The notes beneath the pieces were generated by a model, which ran no database searches, had not been told where the DNA came from, and worked only from the letters and a program-made list of their open reading frames with translations. A stretch of 54,217 nucleotides of DNA, taken from contig CP070696.1 in NCBI GenBank assembly GCA_020353535.1, positions 1,252,316 to 1,306,532 of the forward strand, in the 5' to 3' direction. Each line of letters starts with the position of its first letter. The stretch's first letter is position 1. Positions 11,201 through 20,925 of this stretch are shown one piece after another. The position numbers were made by a program, and so were the translations under genes. Origin of the DNA: Spirochaetaceae bacterium (GTDB taxonomy: Bacteria > Spirochaetota > Spirochaetia > SZUA-6 > DRHE01).

Positions 11201-13645
11201 GTGGGCGAACGACCGGAGCTGCGCCTGATCGAGTTTTCCTGCAATCTGTTCTCCCGAACGGTGATGGAGAAGATCTGCGACGCTCTTGCGGGAACCAAGG
11301 ATCTGGAGCAGCAGGTCCGTCTGATTCAAGACGTAATAGGCCGGGAGATCCCCTATGCCCGGGATGCCTATGCGCAATTGCGTCACGCCAAGGCCATACT
11401 CGAGAGCGTGCTCCCCGAGATCGACAGAGTGCTTCGCCCCCGTGACGAACACCCGATCTGGGTCTCCGTCCTCTGCGAGCTCGGATTTCTCGGCCTGCTC
11501 CGCCAGGGGAAGCAACCCCTCGATTTGGTGAAACAGTGCCGGGGATTGCTGGAGCTGGCAGCTCTGTGCAGAGCCCTGCTTCGCAGCCCGGCAACACCTC
11601 CGCTTGCGGAGTTGCTCGATCGCAGTGGCGAGTCCCCCTACCTGGACGCCCTGATCAGGGACCTGCTGCGAGAAAAACGCCACCTCCTCGAGCCGAATAC
11701 TATCGGCCGGGAACTGGCTCTGAGAATGCGCGCCGAAGCCCCCGGCAGCGAACGCTGGCTTCTGTTCGGGCAGTTGCTCGCGGAGAACGGAGTGCCGGCC
11801 TTGGATCCGCAGGAGCTGGAAGAGCCGCTGTTGGCCGTCAACACGGATCCATTGACGCGTACAGTGCTTCTGAGAATCGGTGGTGGCTGCGGCTACCAAA
11901 CGTTCCTACCCACGGTTCATCGACTGCTGCGGGATAGCTGGATTACGTCGTCGTTCCCGCACTCGCCGAAGATCCTCATGAGCTGCTTGGATGTGTTGGC
12001 CCAAATCGGCAATGGGGACAGCCTCGGGATCGTCGATGCGCTCTGCGCCGAGGAGATGAACCGGCAAGGCGGTATTCATATCGAGCTGCTCCGCCAGTAT
12101 GCCGCGGCGGTGGGACAGGGACTTCGTGAGCGCCTGGACAGCAGGAAGCAGGCCGGGGACCGCCAAGGATTTAGCGGTCCCCTGGAGGGTGATGTCGGGT
12201 CGCGGAGCGACAAGCCCGTGTTGGTTCAGGTCGTTTTGAACGCCAATCCCCAATCCGGCGGATCCTCCTCCGTGGGCGGAGTGCTTACCTTTCTGCACAG
12301 CATCGGGGATGCCTTGGCTGCAGAGGGATCACTCTCTCGGATCATCACCCTGGAGGTCCTGCCCTGGAATGTAGTGGATTCCTCTACGCTTCTGTTTTCT
12401 CCCGGAGGGAACGGCCATGCGATCCTGCGGGTACCGGTGTATACGCTGCCCGACGCCAGTGCGGAGCAGCTGATGGTCCAGGAAAGTGGGATCCGTCGCG
12501 CCGTAGCCCTGGCCTTGAGCATCCGGGGGATCGAGCCGGACCTGTTCCATGTTCGCTACACCGACAACCTGGCCAAAGCCATGCTCGTTCTGGCGGGGGA
12601 ACTGGGAAGCCGGCTCGTTTTTACCCTGACCGCCGATCCCCACCGGGATTTCGCGGACGCCGCCGGGGAGCTGCTGCCCATGAGCCAGGAGCAAGCCCTG
12701 TTCAACCTCAATAAGGTGTTTATTGCCGACACCATTCTGGAAAAGGCCTCCGGGATCCTGGGGATCGCCCATGGCAGTGTGGATGCCCAGCTGCTCACCT
12801 ACTTCCCCAAGCTCTGCCTCAGTCCCCAGATCCAGCACAAACCGGTGCGGGTGATTCCGGAGGGGATTCGTCTTGAAGCGGCGGAGTTTGATACGACGGA
12901 AGTGGAGGCTGCGGAAGCCGAAGTTACGGAGTACGCCTCTGCGGAGCAGGACCTGCTGCTCTCGCTGCTTATCGACCACCCCGGAACCTTCAGGTTGGAT
13001 CGCCGTTTTTTGGATCGCCCCGTTATTCTGAACGTGGGCAGGCTGGTGGCCTCCAAAGGTCAGCAGCGCCTGGTGCAGGCCTGGGCCCAGTCTCCCCTCA
13101 ATGAGGAGTACAACCTCGTCCTGATCGGCGGCAACCTGGAGGCTCCGGATCCGGCGGAAGCAAAGATGCTGGCAGCCATTCGGAGCACACTGGAGCACGA
13201 TCCCCGGCTTGTCGGCCGCTTCTGTCATCTCGCTGCTCTGGACAATGTGCAGGTTCGGCGACTGGAAAGCGCCCTGGCGCAGCGGGTATCGGAACGCGTC
13301 CAGGTGTATCTGTGCAGCAGCTTCAAGGAGGAGTTCGGCATTTCGATTCTCGAGGCCATGGCGGCGGGATTTCTCGCCCTCGCACCTCTGCGAGGCGGGG
13401 TACCCACCTATGTGGAGCACGGGGCAAGCGGTTTTCTGATCGACACGACCACGGCCGCCTCGATCCGCAGGGCTGCAGAACAGATCCTGCTCTCCGAATC
13501 ACCGCAACGCCTGCAGCAGATCGCTGCGGAAGGACAGCGGTTTATCCTCGATAATTTCGGGATCCAGAAGATCGCCGGCAGATTTGCCGCTTTTTACAGG
13601 AACGTGCTCGAGGATCGCAGTGAAATGAAGAGCGATGAGTTGTGA
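11201..13645 (+). CDS. GT4-family glycosyltransferase with large helical N-terminal region
   Basis: 814 residues. The first ~330 are helical and unrecognised. Residues about 340-800 form a GT-B glycosyltransferase of the GT4/sucrose-synthase-like kind: a GGVLTFLHSIGDAL glycine loop, NVGRLVASKGQQRLVQAW at the start of the second Rossmann half, and the nucleotide-sugar motif E710-x7-E718 (EEFGISILE) followed by GGVPTYVEHGASGFLID. Between the halves there is an acidic low-complexity insertion (about 565-585, many Glu/Ala). It probably transfers a sugar from a nucleotide sugar to a lipid or saccharide; the acceptor cannot be told. The GTG start at 11201, 2 nt after the permease stop, is preceded by GGGGAG. 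The gene end is partly duplicated in the following spacer. Confidence 0.85.
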   Translation: MGERPELRLIEFSCNLFSRTVMEKICDALAGTKDLEQQVRLIQDVIGREIPYARDAYAQLRHAKAILESVLPEIDRVLRPRDEHPIWVSVLCELGFLGLLRQGKQPLDLVKQCRGLLELAALCRALLRSPATPPLAELLDRSGESPYLDALIRDLLREKRHLLEPNTIGRELALRMRAEAPGSERWLLFGQLLAENGVPALDPQELEEPLLAVNTDPLTRTVLLRIGGGCGYQTFLPTVHRLLRDSWITSSFPHSPKILMSCLDVLAQIGNGDSLGIVDALCAEEMNRQGGIHIELLRQYAAAVGQGLRERLDSRKQAGDRQGFSGPLEGDVGSRSDKPVLVQVVLNANPQSGGSSSVGGVLTFLHSIGDALAAEGSLSRIITLEVLPWNVVDSSTLLFSPGGNGHAILRVPVYTLPDASAEQLMVQESGIRRAVALALSIRGIEPDLFHVRYTDNLAKAMLVLAGELGSRLVFTLTADPHRDFADAAGELLPMSQEQALFNLNKVFIADTILEKASGILGIAHGSVDAQLLTYFPKLCLSPQIQHKPVRVIPEGIRLEAAEFDTTEVEAAEAEVTEYASAEQDLLLSLLIDHPGTFRLDRRFLDRPVILNVGRLVASKGQQRLVQAWAQSPLNEEYNLVLIGGNLEAPDPAEAKMLAAIRSTLEHDPRLVGRFCHLAALDNVQVRRLESALAQRVSERVQVYLCSSFKEEFGISILEAMAAGFLALAPLRGGVPTYVEHGASGFLIDTTTAASIRRAAEQILLSESPQRLQQIAAEGQRFILDNFGIQKIAGRFAAFYRNVLEDRSEMKSDEL

Positions 13646-13681
13646 GGTTGAGGTTTCCGTGATGCAAGTGCTCGAGGATCG
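13604..13681 (+). repeat. 14-bp direct repeat spanning the end of the GT4 gene and the next start
   Basis: GTGCTCGAGGATCG occurs at 13604-13617, inside the last codons of the GT4 gene, and again at 13668-13681 in the spacer, 64 nt apart. Translated in register the first copy reads VLEDR-S-E-M-K and the second VLEDR-stop-D-M-K; the ATG AAA of the second copy is the start of the next glycosyltransferase gene. This looks like a small tandem duplication. Confidence 0.7.
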
Positions 13682-13688
13682 ATGAGAT

Positions 13689-15086
13689 ATGAAACAGAGA
13701 AAAGTCATAGTCATCAGCCCGCCCTTCTTCTCCCATTTCCGTCCGCTCCTGCGCTTGAGCGAAGCCTTTGCCGAGACGGGGTGGCAGACGCTGGTGGCCT
13801 GCAGCCGGGATTTCCAGCCCCAGATTGCCGGGCGTAGGTTGGGATTTGTCGAGCTGGTCATCAGCCGTAATGCCAATACGGGGGTGGCCGAAAACACCGA
13901 GCAGCCGGAGGAGGAACGGGAGCGCATCAACGCTTTCCTGGAGGCTACCCGCAGGGGGCCCCTGGAAACCCTGATGCTGCAAGCTGAGCATCGCAAGCTG
14001 GATATGCTCTTCGAGCCGGAGTACCTGGCCGGGCGGATCGAGGCGATTCAGCACCGTGAGAAGGCGGACCTGTACGTGGTGGATCAGCTGTCCTACGGTG
14101 TCACCATCGCGCTGTACCTGCTGGATTTGCCCTTCGTGAGTTTCTGCCCGGCTCATCCCTACTCCATCCCGGTGGGGCAGATTCTCTACGGGGTTCCGCC
14201 GGCCTGGCCGGAGGTCTTCAGCAGTGCTGCGGCGGACCGAGTGGAGAGCTCCCCCCCGATGGATCCAGTGCAGTTGAAGCGCCTGAGGAGTCTCTCGGTC
14301 CAGGTTGAGGAGTATTTCACCGCCGAGTTCAATTCCGTGCTTGGACGCAGTGCTCCCGGGCGGGAGAGGATCGCCAACGCCTTCCGCTTCACTTCCCCCT
14401 TGGCCGTGCTCTACAATTACCCCGAGTTCTCGCCAGGCCGGGAGATCGCGGGAGCCAGACGCATCTTCCTGGGCTCGTGTTTCCAGCCGGAGTCACTAGA
14501 CGGCGAGTGGCGGCAGCTGCTGGACGACCGAAAGGAGCTCAACCCCAAGGTGCTGATAGCCCTGGGTACCTTTCTGTCCGCCCGGGCCGATGTCATCGGC
14601 CGCTGTATCCGGGGAATCCTGAAGGCGTTTCCCAAAGCACTGATCATCGCCGGGGCGGGCGCCCAGCAGGAGGCTCTGAAAGGGCTGCCGGAGTATCAGG
14701 TTCTGGTGCGCTCCTTCGTGCCTCAGATCGCTCTGCTGCCGCAGATGGACCTGTTCGTGCACCACGGCGGCAACAACTCTTTTACCGAGTCCCTGTATTA
14801 CGGAGTACCTGCGATTCTGCTTCCCTTCTCCAGCGACCAGTTCAATGTAGCCCGGGATGCCGAAGCGCAGGGCATCGCCAGCGTCCTGGATCCCAATCGC
14901 TTCAACGAGTCCCGTGTGGCCGAAGTGGCCGTGCGTACGCTGGGGTCAGACAATTCTTCCCTGATCTCCTGGAGCGGCTGGGTGCGGGAGCGGGGGCCGG
15001 AGCATGCGGTCCGGCGCCTGGAGCAGATGCTGGAGACCGATACTCTCTCAAAAACGCACTCCTCGGACCCGAGCGCCCACAAATGA
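13689..15086 (+). CDS. GT1-like glycosyltransferase (UDP-glycosyltransferase type)
   Basis: 465 residues with a GT-B fold of the UDP-glucosyl/MGT kind. The N-terminus VIVISPPFFSHFRPLLRLSEAF is the classic acceptor-side start (P-x-x-x-H near residue 16). The C-terminal donor site is clear: VLIALGTFLSA, then HHGGNNSFTESLYYGVP beginning at His358, and LPFSSDQFNVA, the usual donor-binding block. It likely glycosylates a lipid or small molecule. It follows the GT4 gene by 43 nt and overlaps the start of uvsE (ATGA), so it belongs to the same operon. The neighbouring GT4 and GT1 enzymes could act in sequence on one acceptor; that is inference. Confidence 0.87.
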   Translation: MKQRKVIVISPPFFSHFRPLLRLSEAFAETGWQTLVACSRDFQPQIAGRRLGFVELVISRNANTGVAENTEQPEEERERINAFLEATRRGPLETLMLQAEHRKLDMLFEPEYLAGRIEAIQHREKADLYVVDQLSYGVTIALYLLDLPFVSFCPAHPYSIPVGQILYGVPPAWPEVFSSAAADRVESSPPMDPVQLKRLRSLSVQVEEYFTAEFNSVLGRSAPGRERIANAFRFTSPLAVLYNYPEFSPGREIAGARRIFLGSCFQPESLDGEWRQLLDDRKELNPKVLIALGTFLSARADVIGRCIRGILKAFPKALIIAGAGAQQEALKGLPEYQVLVRSFVPQIALLPQMDLFVHHGGNNSFTESLYYGVPAILLPFSSDQFNVARDAEAQGIASVLDPNRFNESRVAEVAVRTLGSDNSSLISWSGWVRERGPEHAVRRLEQMLETDTLSKTHSSDPSAHK

Positions 15087-16009
15087 TCCGGCTGGGGTTG
15101 TGCTGTATCTTTCGTGAGCAGCCGATCAAATTCCGCCGCAAGACAGCCAAATCCATGCTTGGCCTGCCGCGCTCCGAACAGCTCGGTGTACTTGCCTCGT
15201 TATGCCGGCTCAACGCCGGCGCTTTACAGCAGGCGCTGCGGTACTGTCAGGCCCACGGCATCGGTGATTTTCGGATCAATAGCCAGATCCTTCCTCTCTA
15301 CACCCATCCACAGCTCGGCTACCGGTTGGAGGAGCTGCCGGGGGGTGAGGAGATCATTGCCGCCTTCGCTAGATGCGGGACCTTCTGCCGCGATCACGGA
15401 CTGCGCACCAGCTTTCATCCCGACCAATTCATTCTATTAAGCTCCCCATCGGAAGAGGTGACCCAACGCTCCATTGCGGAGCTGAACTATCAGGCCGAGC
15501 TGGCCGAGCTGGTAGCAGCAGATGTGATCAACATTCATGGTGGCGGCGCCTACGGGGACAAGGAACAGGCGCTGGCTCGATTGACTCGGCGCCTGCAGCG
15601 GCTCAGGCCGCAGGTGCGGGCACGCCTGTGTCTGGAAAATGACGACCGTATCTACACGCCTCGGGATCTCCTGCCCCTGTGTCTGGCCGAGGGCGTTCCC
15701 TTCGTCTACGACGTGCATCATCACCGCTGTTTGCCCGATGGGATGGAGGTTGCCGAAGTGACCGAGAGCGCCCGCCGTACCTGGGACCGGGAACCCCTGT
15801 TTCACCTCTCCAGCCCAAGGGACGGCTGGAACGGGAAGAATCCCTGCTTTCATCATGATTTTATAGACCCTGCGGATTTCCCCGCCGTCTGGCTGGAACC
15901 GGGGCTGGATCTGTCCGTAGAGGTGGAGGCCAAGGCAAAGGAGTTGGCCGTGAACAGGCTGCGTAAGGATCTGGCCGACCGGGTCGTCCTATTCCCCGAT
16001 GGGGAATAG
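15083..16009 (+). CDS. uvsE: UV damage endonuclease UvsE/UvdE
   Basis: 308 residues, usual family length. UvsE nicks DNA immediately 5' of UV photoproducts, giving light-independent excision repair. It is a TIM barrel with a metal cluster, and the expected ligands are visible in order: SFHPDQF, NIHGGG, CLENDD, DVHHHRC, HLSSPRDG, HHDFID and LSVEVEAKAKE. The N-terminal MIRLGLCCIF and the FRRKT segment also match. I chose the ATG at 15083, which overlaps the TGA of the glycosyltransferase gene; the frame is open further upstream, but that part only shadows the glycosyltransferase. It is the last gene of this operon and has no obvious functional link to it. Confidence 0.95.
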   Translation: MIRLGLCCIFREQPIKFRRKTAKSMLGLPRSEQLGVLASLCRLNAGALQQALRYCQAHGIGDFRINSQILPLYTHPQLGYRLEELPGGEEIIAAFARCGTFCRDHGLRTSFHPDQFILLSSPSEEVTQRSIAELNYQAELAELVAADVINIHGGGAYGDKEQALARLTRRLQRLRPQVRARLCLENDDRIYTPRDLLPLCLAEGVPFVYDVHHHRCLPDGMEVAEVTESARRTWDREPLFHLSSPRDGWNGKNPCFHHDFIDPADFPAVWLEPGLDLSVEVEAKAKELAVNRLRKDLADRVVLFPDGE

Positions 16010-16092
16010 GTTTGACCTTTAGGCCGTGGTGTGACTACTTTTTCTAAGGGTACGGCAATTGCGGCTGGAACTGTAACGACGGGAGAGAAGGA

Positions 16093-17214
16093 ATGAACAA
16101 ATTAAGAGAGCTGGCAAAGCTGGGGCAGTCGATCTGGCTTGATTTTATCCGTCGATCCTTCATCGACTCCGGGGAGTTGAAGAGCCTGATCGATGACGGA
16201 GTGCGGGGTGTTACCTCCAATCCGACGATTTTCGAAAAGGCGATCGCCGGCAGCTCGGACTATGACGAGCAGCTGGCGGAGTTAGCGATGCCAGCAAAAT
16301 CAGGGATTTCTACCATCGACGAGATGTACGAAGCCCTGGTGCTGGAGGATATCCGCCGGGTGTCGGAGCTACTTCGCTCCGTGTGGGACTCGAGCGCCGG
16401 TGCCGACGGCTACGTCAGTCTGGAGGTCAGTCCGGAGCTGGCTCGGGATACGGGCGGCACGATCGCCGAGGCGAGGCGGCTGTTCAACACCCTTGGAAAA
16501 GACAATGTGATGATCAAGGTTCCGGCCACGAAAGAGGGAATTCCGGCCATCGAGACTCTGATTGCTGACGGCATCAACGTGAATGCCACCTTGATCTTCT
16601 CTCTGGATCACTACGCTGGGGTGGCGAAAGCCTACATATCAGGCCTGGAAAAGCTGGCCGAGAGTGGCGGGGATCTCGGCAGGGTGGCTTCGGTTGCTTC
16701 CTTCTTCGTAAGCCGCGTCGATACCGCGGTGGACAAAGCACTGGAAGAACTGGGCGAGGAGGAGCTGAAGGGCAAGATCGCCATAGCCAATGCCAAAGCC
16801 GCTGTCTTACTGGCCAAAAAGTTGTACAGCGGGGCACGCTGGCAGAAGCTGACAGAAAGAGGCGCCCGGGCTCAGCGCTTGCTCTGGGCCAGCACGGGTA
16901 CCAAGAATCCCGCCTATCCCGATACCCTGTATTTGGACACGCTGATCGGTCCCGACACCGTAAATACGGTGCCGCCGGCGACCCTGGAGGCCTTTCTGGA
17001 CCACGGAACCGTGGCTTCCACCCTGGAATCGGAATTGGAAAAAGCGGTGCTGCAGCTCGAGCGTTTGGCCAGCCTCGGAGTCGATCTGGTGCAGGTCACA
17101 GAGAAGCTGCAGGTCGCAGGAGTTGAAGCCTTCGCCAACTCCTTTCGAGCGCTACACCAGGCGATTGAAGAAAAAGCAAAGATATTGAAAGACGGGGAGA
17201 GACGACATGCTTGA
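16093..17214 (+). CDS. tal: Transaldolase
   Basis: 373 residues, the long transaldolase type that in many bacteria is fused to or adjacent to glucose-6-phosphate isomerase. It exchanges dihydroxyacetone units between sugar phosphates in the non-oxidative pentose phosphate pathway. Visible motifs are GVTSNPTIFEKAI (about 39-51), the Schiff-base Lys142 in NVMIKVPAT, and NVNATLIFSLDHY. GGGAG lies 7 nt before the ATG. It is first in a tight operon with pgi and zwf and ends with an 8-nt overlap with pgi. Confidence 0.96.
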   Translation: MNKLRELAKLGQSIWLDFIRRSFIDSGELKSLIDDGVRGVTSNPTIFEKAIAGSSDYDEQLAELAMPAKSGISTIDEMYEALVLEDIRRVSELLRSVWDSSAGADGYVSLEVSPELARDTGGTIAEARRLFNTLGKDNVMIKVPATKEGIPAIETLIADGINVNATLIFSLDHYAGVAKAYISGLEKLAESGGDLGRVASVASFFVSRVDTAVDKALEELGEEELKGKIAIANAKAAVLLAKKLYSGARWQKLTERGARAQRLLWASTGTKNPAYPDTLYLDTLIGPDTVNTVPPATLEAFLDHGTVASTLESELEKAVLQLERLASLGVDLVQVTEKLQVAGVEAFANSFRALHQAIEEKAKILKDGERRHA

Positions 17215-18898
17215 AATGGAACTGGGAAAGTACGGGCAGTCCGTCGATGCCGCTGTTCAGCGTTTGAAGGCGGAGGGAGTGATCCGGCGCATATGGTCCC
17301 ACGACCACACAGTTTGGAAATCCGATCCCACCGAAATCAGCAATCGTTTGGGCTGGCTGCGGGTCGCCGAAACTTCACGGCAGAATATCGGCAGGTTGAC
17401 GGGTTTGGCAGACCAGCTGCGCGCCGCCGGCTATCGTCAATCCGTTCTGCTCGGCATGGGCGGATCGAGTCTGGCTCCTGAGGTTTTCAGTAGGACCTTC
17501 GGGCCGGCTGAGGGCTACCTCGCGCTTGCGGTGATCGACAGCACCGATCCGGAGTTGATTCTTTCCTTCAGCGAAGGGTTGGATCTGCAAAAGACCCTGT
17601 TCATCGTATCCACCAAATCTGGCGGTACGGTGGAGACCCTGTCCTTTTTCAAGTATTTCTACAACCGGATCGTGGAGGCGGTCGGTTTGGACCGGGCGGG
17701 GGAGCATTTCGTGGCCATCACCGATCCGGGAAGCAAGCTCGCCGATCTGGCCCGGGAGTACAAGTTCCGGGAGACCTTCCTGAACGATCCGGACATCGGC
17801 GGCCGCTACTCGGCCCTGTCCTACTTCGGACTGGTTCCGGCGGCCCTGCTGGGAATCGATCTGGCCAAGCTCCTGGAACGGGCCATTGCAGCGGCCGGGA
17901 ATTGGGGTAGTCCCGACCGGACCGGGGAGAACGCCGGCAAAGGGGATGGCGGCGAAGCCGCTACCAATCCCTGCGCCGTTTTGGGTGCGGTCCTGGGCGC
18001 TTTGGCCACAGGCCCGGGGGAGCGCCGCGACAAGCTGACCATCTGCACCTCCCCCGGTCTGGAGAGCTTCGGCGACTGGGTCGAGCAGTTGATCGCCGAA
18101 AGCACGGGCAAGGAGGGCAGGGGGATCGTTCCGGTGATCGGGGAACCCCTCGGAAATCCGGAGGTGTATGGTTCGGATCGGCTGTTCGTGCATCTTCGCC
18201 TTACCGGCGATGATGCGAAGGATGGGAGGCTGAAGGCCCTCGAAGCGATGGGTCATCCGGTCGTAAGAATCGATCTGTGGGATCGCTACGATATGGGCGT
18301 CCAGTTCTTCCTCTGGGAGATGGCTACCGCGGTGGCCGGGTATTTTCTGCAGATCAATCCCTTCGACCAGCCTAATGTGGAGAGTGCCAAGGTGCGAGCC
18401 CGGGAGATGATGAATGCCTACGCCCGAAGCGGGGCGCTTCCCGATGACCAGGCCGAGGCTGCGGAGGGCAAGGTGTTGACCCGTTTCCTGTCCCAGGCCG
18501 TTCCCGGGGATTACGTCGCCCTCCAGGCCTACCTGAAGCCTACTGAGGGGACCACGACGCTGCTGCAGCAGCTGCGCACGGGTATCCGGGACCGTTATCG
18601 GGTCGCCACGACCGTAGGCTACGGACCGCGCTTCCTCCATTCAACGGGCCAGCTGCACAAGGGAGACGGGGGAGCGGGGCTTTTCGTTCAGTTCACAGAC
18701 ACCCCGAATCGGGACGCCCCCATTCCGGATACGGCCGGTAAAGAGCCCTCGGCGACGAGCTTCGGCGTTCTGAAGATGGCCCAGGCTTTGGGGGACAAGC
18801 AGGCCCTGAGCGACAACCACCGGAGGGTGATCCGCATTCACCTCGGGTCGGATGTCCCCGCCGGGCTGAAGAGGCTGCTGTCAAGTATTGGAGAGTGA
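17207..18898 (+). CDS. pgi: Glucose-6-phosphate isomerase
   Basis: 563 residues. It interconverts glucose 6-phosphate and fructose 6-phosphate. SIS-type sugar-phosphate binding is shown by [14 protein letters not shown] and by [16 protein letters not shown]; the C-terminal [17 protein letters not shown] block carries the catalytic-region His and Lys. Around residues 239-255 there is a Gly/Glu-rich insertion ([12 protein letters not shown]). The ATG overlaps the end of the transaldolase gene by 8 nt, so the two are probably translated in a coupled way; in other bacteria they form one bifunctional protein. Another coupled start (GTG/ATG) follows for zwf. Confidence 0.96.
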   Translation: MLEMELGKYGQSVDAAVQRLKAEGVIRRIWSHDHTVWKSDPTEISNRLGWLRVAETSRQNIGRLTGLADQLRAAGYRQSVLLGMGGSSLAPEVFSRTFGPAEGYLALAVIDSTDPELILSFSEGLDLQKTLFIVSTKSGGTVETLSFFKYFYNRIVEAVGLDRAGEHFVAITDPGSKLADLAREYKFRETFLNDPDIGGRYSALSYFGLVPAALLGIDLAKLLERAIAAAGNWGSPDRTGENAGKGDGGEAATNPCAVLGAVLGALATGPGERRDKLTICTSPGLESFGDWVEQLIAESTGKEGRGIVPVIGEPLGNPEVYGSDRLFVHLRLTGDDAKDGRLKALEAMGHPVVRIDLWDRYDMGVQFFLWEMATAVAGYFLQINPFDQPNVESAKVRAREMMNAYARSGALPDDQAEAAEGKVLTRFLSQAVPGDYVALQAYLKPTEGTTTLLQQLRTGIRDRYRVATTVGYGPRFLHSTGQLHKGDGGAGLFVQFTDTPNRDAPIPDTAGKEPSATSFGVLKMAQALGDKQALSDNHRRVIRIHLGSDVPAGLKRLLSSIGE

Positions 18899-18909
18899 GG
18901 GCAGAGGTC

Positions 18910-20382
18910 ATGAGTCCCGCAGTGAAAACGAGTTTGAAAAAACCGCCGAGCGTCACCGTCGTGATCTTCGGGGCTTCCGGGGATCTGACCCGTCGCAAGC
19001 TGATCCCCGCCATCCACAGCCTGGCCTGCGAGGACCTGCTGCCCCGAAGCACCCGGGTCATCGGGATCGCCCGCAGCTCAATGAGCGATGGGGAGTTTCG
19101 GAGCAATACCTTCGAGGGCGTGCAGAGCTACGCCAGGCTGAAGCCCCAGGTCTGCAACTACTGGCCGGATTTCAAGGACCGCATCTCCTATCTGGCCGGC
19201 GCCTACGACGATCCCAAGACCTATGCCGAGCTGGGCAAGGAGCTGGGTCGGGACAACGCCCTGTTCTACCTGGCCACACCTCCGAATCTGTATCTCCTTA
19301 TCGTCGAAGAGCTCGGGCGAGCCGGATTAAATCACTCGGACGAGGGTTTCCGGCGCATCATCATTGAGAAGCCCTTCGGCACGGATCTGACCAGCGCCCG
19401 CCGGCTGAACCAGCAGGTGCACTCGGTATTCGAGGAGCGGCAGATCTACCGGATCGATCACTACCTCGGAAAGGAAACGGTTCAGAATATCCTCACCCTT
19501 CGCTTTGCCAATGCCATCTTCGAGCCGCTGTGGAACCGCAACTTCATCGACCACGTGCAGATCACCGTGGCTGAGCGGGTCGGCGTGGAACACCGGGCCG
19601 GGTACTACGATCAGGCCGGAGTCTTGCGGGATATGTTTCAGAACCACCTGCTCCAGCTCCTGACCCTCACCTCCATGGAGCCGCCCTCGCTGTTCGAGGC
19701 GGATGCCCTGCGGGACGAGAAGGTCAAGGTGCTGCGTGCCCTTCGACCCGGCGCGGAAACGGTCCGCGCGCAGTATCGGGGCTATCGGCAGGAGCCGGGA
19801 GTGAAGAAAAACTCTCAGACACCGACCTACGCAGCGCTGCAGCTGTTCATCGACAACTGGCGCTGGCAGGCAGTGCCCTTCTACCTGCGGTCCGGGAAGT
19901 CACTGCAGATGAAAACCAGTGAGATCGCCATCCAGTTCAAGGGGGTTCCCCATCTGATGTTTCCCTCTGAAGCGGAGCAGAGCATTACTCCGAACATCCT
20001 CTCCCTCTGCATCCAACCGGACGAGGGTGTTCACCTGCGTTTCGAAACCAAACAACCCGGTACGGGCATGCGCACCCGTTCGGTGGACATGGATTTTCAT
20101 TACGCCGAAGATTTCGGTCACGACGTTCTCCCCGAAGCATACGAACGGCTGCTGCTGGACGCCATGCAGGGAGACGCATCCCTGTTCGCCCGAGGAGATG
20201 AAATCGAGCTCTCCTGGGCGTTGATCGATGATATTCTTGCCTCGTGGGAGCAACCCTCCGCTCCTCCCCTGGTCCACTACCAGCCGGAAAGCTGGGGTCC
20301 AAAAGAGGCGGATGAACTGCTGGCTCGGCAGGGCAGGAAGTGGTATCAGGACTGCGGATTGCATCATGCCGAGAGACCATAG
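18910..20382 (+). CDS. zwf: Glucose-6-phosphate 1-dehydrogenase
   Basis: 490 residues from the ATG at 18910, which has GAGGG 8 nt upstream; a GTG at 18895 overlapping the pgi stop would add five residues. It oxidises glucose 6-phosphate to 6-phosphogluconolactone with NAD(P)+, the entry step of the oxidative pentose phosphate pathway. The nucleotide-binding [11 protein letters not shown] lies near the N-terminus, IIEKPFGTD follows, and the active-site signature RIDHYLGKE is at 181-189. Further family blocks are [18 protein letters not shown] and [11 protein letters not shown]. It completes the tal-pgi-zwf operon. Confidence 0.97.
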   Translation: MSPAVKTSLKKPPSVTVVIFGASGDLTRRKLIPAIHSLACEDLLPRSTRVIGIARSSMSDGEFRSNTFEGVQSYARLKPQVCNYWPDFKDRISYLAGAYDDPKTYAELGKELGRDNALFYLATPPNLYLLIVEELGRAGLNHSDEGFRRIIIEKPFGTDLTSARRLNQQVHSVFEERQIYRIDHYLGKETVQNILTLRFANAIFEPLWNRNFIDHVQITVAERVGVEHRAGYYDQAGVLRDMFQNHLLQLLTLTSMEPPSLFEADALRDEKVKVLRALRPGAETVRAQYRGYRQEPGVKKNSQTPTYAALQLFIDNWRWQAVPFYLRSGKSLQMKTSEIAIQFKGVPHLMFPSEAEQSITPNILSLCIQPDEGVHLRFETKQPGTGMRTRSVDMDFHYAEDFGHDVLPEAYERLLLDAMQGDASLFARGDEIELSWALIDDILASWEQPSAPPLVHYQPESWGPKEADELLARQGRKWYQDCGLHHAERP

Positions 20383-20395
20383 AAAGGATCGTACA

Positions 20396-20905
20396 ATGGT
20401 TCGACGTTTCCTTCCCCTTGCGGGAATCCTATCTTTCAGCATGCTCCTGCTGGCAGGCTGTCTGTCCTCGGATCTTCGAGACAACCAGTCGGCTCTGAGG
20501 CGGTTAGGCAGACAGCGGCCCTCGGCAGAGCTCGCCCCGCAGGAGGTGGTGCGAATTCAGATGGAAGCTTTGAAATACAACGACGAGAAGAACCGCGGGA
20601 TTGAGATCGTCTACCGCTTCGCCTCCCCGAGCAACAAGGTGAATACCGGTCCTCTTCCCCGATTCATCAGCATGATCAAAGGGAAGGCCTATCGGCCGAT
20701 GCTCAACTACAATACCGTCGAGTACGGCCAGGTTCAGGTAATGGACGACCTGGCGGCCCAGCGAGTGGCCATCACCACCGAAGAAGGATTCATGATCGTG
20801 TACATATTCGTTCTGTCAAAACAGCAGGATGAGGACTGCAGCGGGTGCTGGATGACCGACGCAGTGTTTATAGAAGCGATTCAGAAGGTGGGTGAGAGCG
20901 TCTGA
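20396..20905 (+). CDS. Lipoprotein with DUF4864-like domain
   Basis: 169 residues from the ATG at 20396, with AAAGGA about 8 nt upstream and 13 nt after zwf. It has a signal peptide ending in a good lipobox (LLLAGC, Cys at about residue 22), so it is likely a lipid-anchored envelope protein. The rest, from PQEVVRIQMEALKYND to the end, resembles the DUF4864 domain: a cystatin/NTF2-like module with the FASP-x-N and MIKGKAYRPML blocks. No enzymatic role is known for that family. It is downstream of the pentose phosphate operon on the same strand and may be co-transcribed. Confidence 0.8.
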   Translation: MVRRFLPLAGILSFSMLLLAGCLSSDLRDNQSALRRLGRQRPSAELAPQEVVRIQMEALKYNDEKNRGIEIVYRFASPSNKVNTGPLPRFISMIKGKAYRPMLNYNTVEYGQVQVMDDLAAQRVAITTEEGFMIVYIFVLSKQQDEDCSGCWMTDAVFIEAIQKVGESV

Positions 20906-20925
20906 ATATCCCAACTAGAGCGGAA

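Noticed and set aside
12329..13420. Minus-strand open frame (363 codons) across the GT4 gene
   Set aside because: Shadow of the glycosyltransferase; composition of the translation is low-complexity and has no ribosome-binding site.
14477..15082. Upstream extension of the UvsE frame
   Set aside because: The extra 202 codons lie entirely on the glycosyltransferase gene in another frame; the UvsE family starts at the ATG at 15083.
16010..16092. Terminator-like CTTTTTCT between uvsE and tal
   Set aside because: The T-rich stretch has no stable GC stem in front of it.
17375..18640. Long open frame (421 codons) on the minus strand across pgi
   Set aside because: It is the antisense shadow of a high-G+C gene; pgi on the plus strand carries the complete isomerase motif set, and the antisense translation shows no family features.
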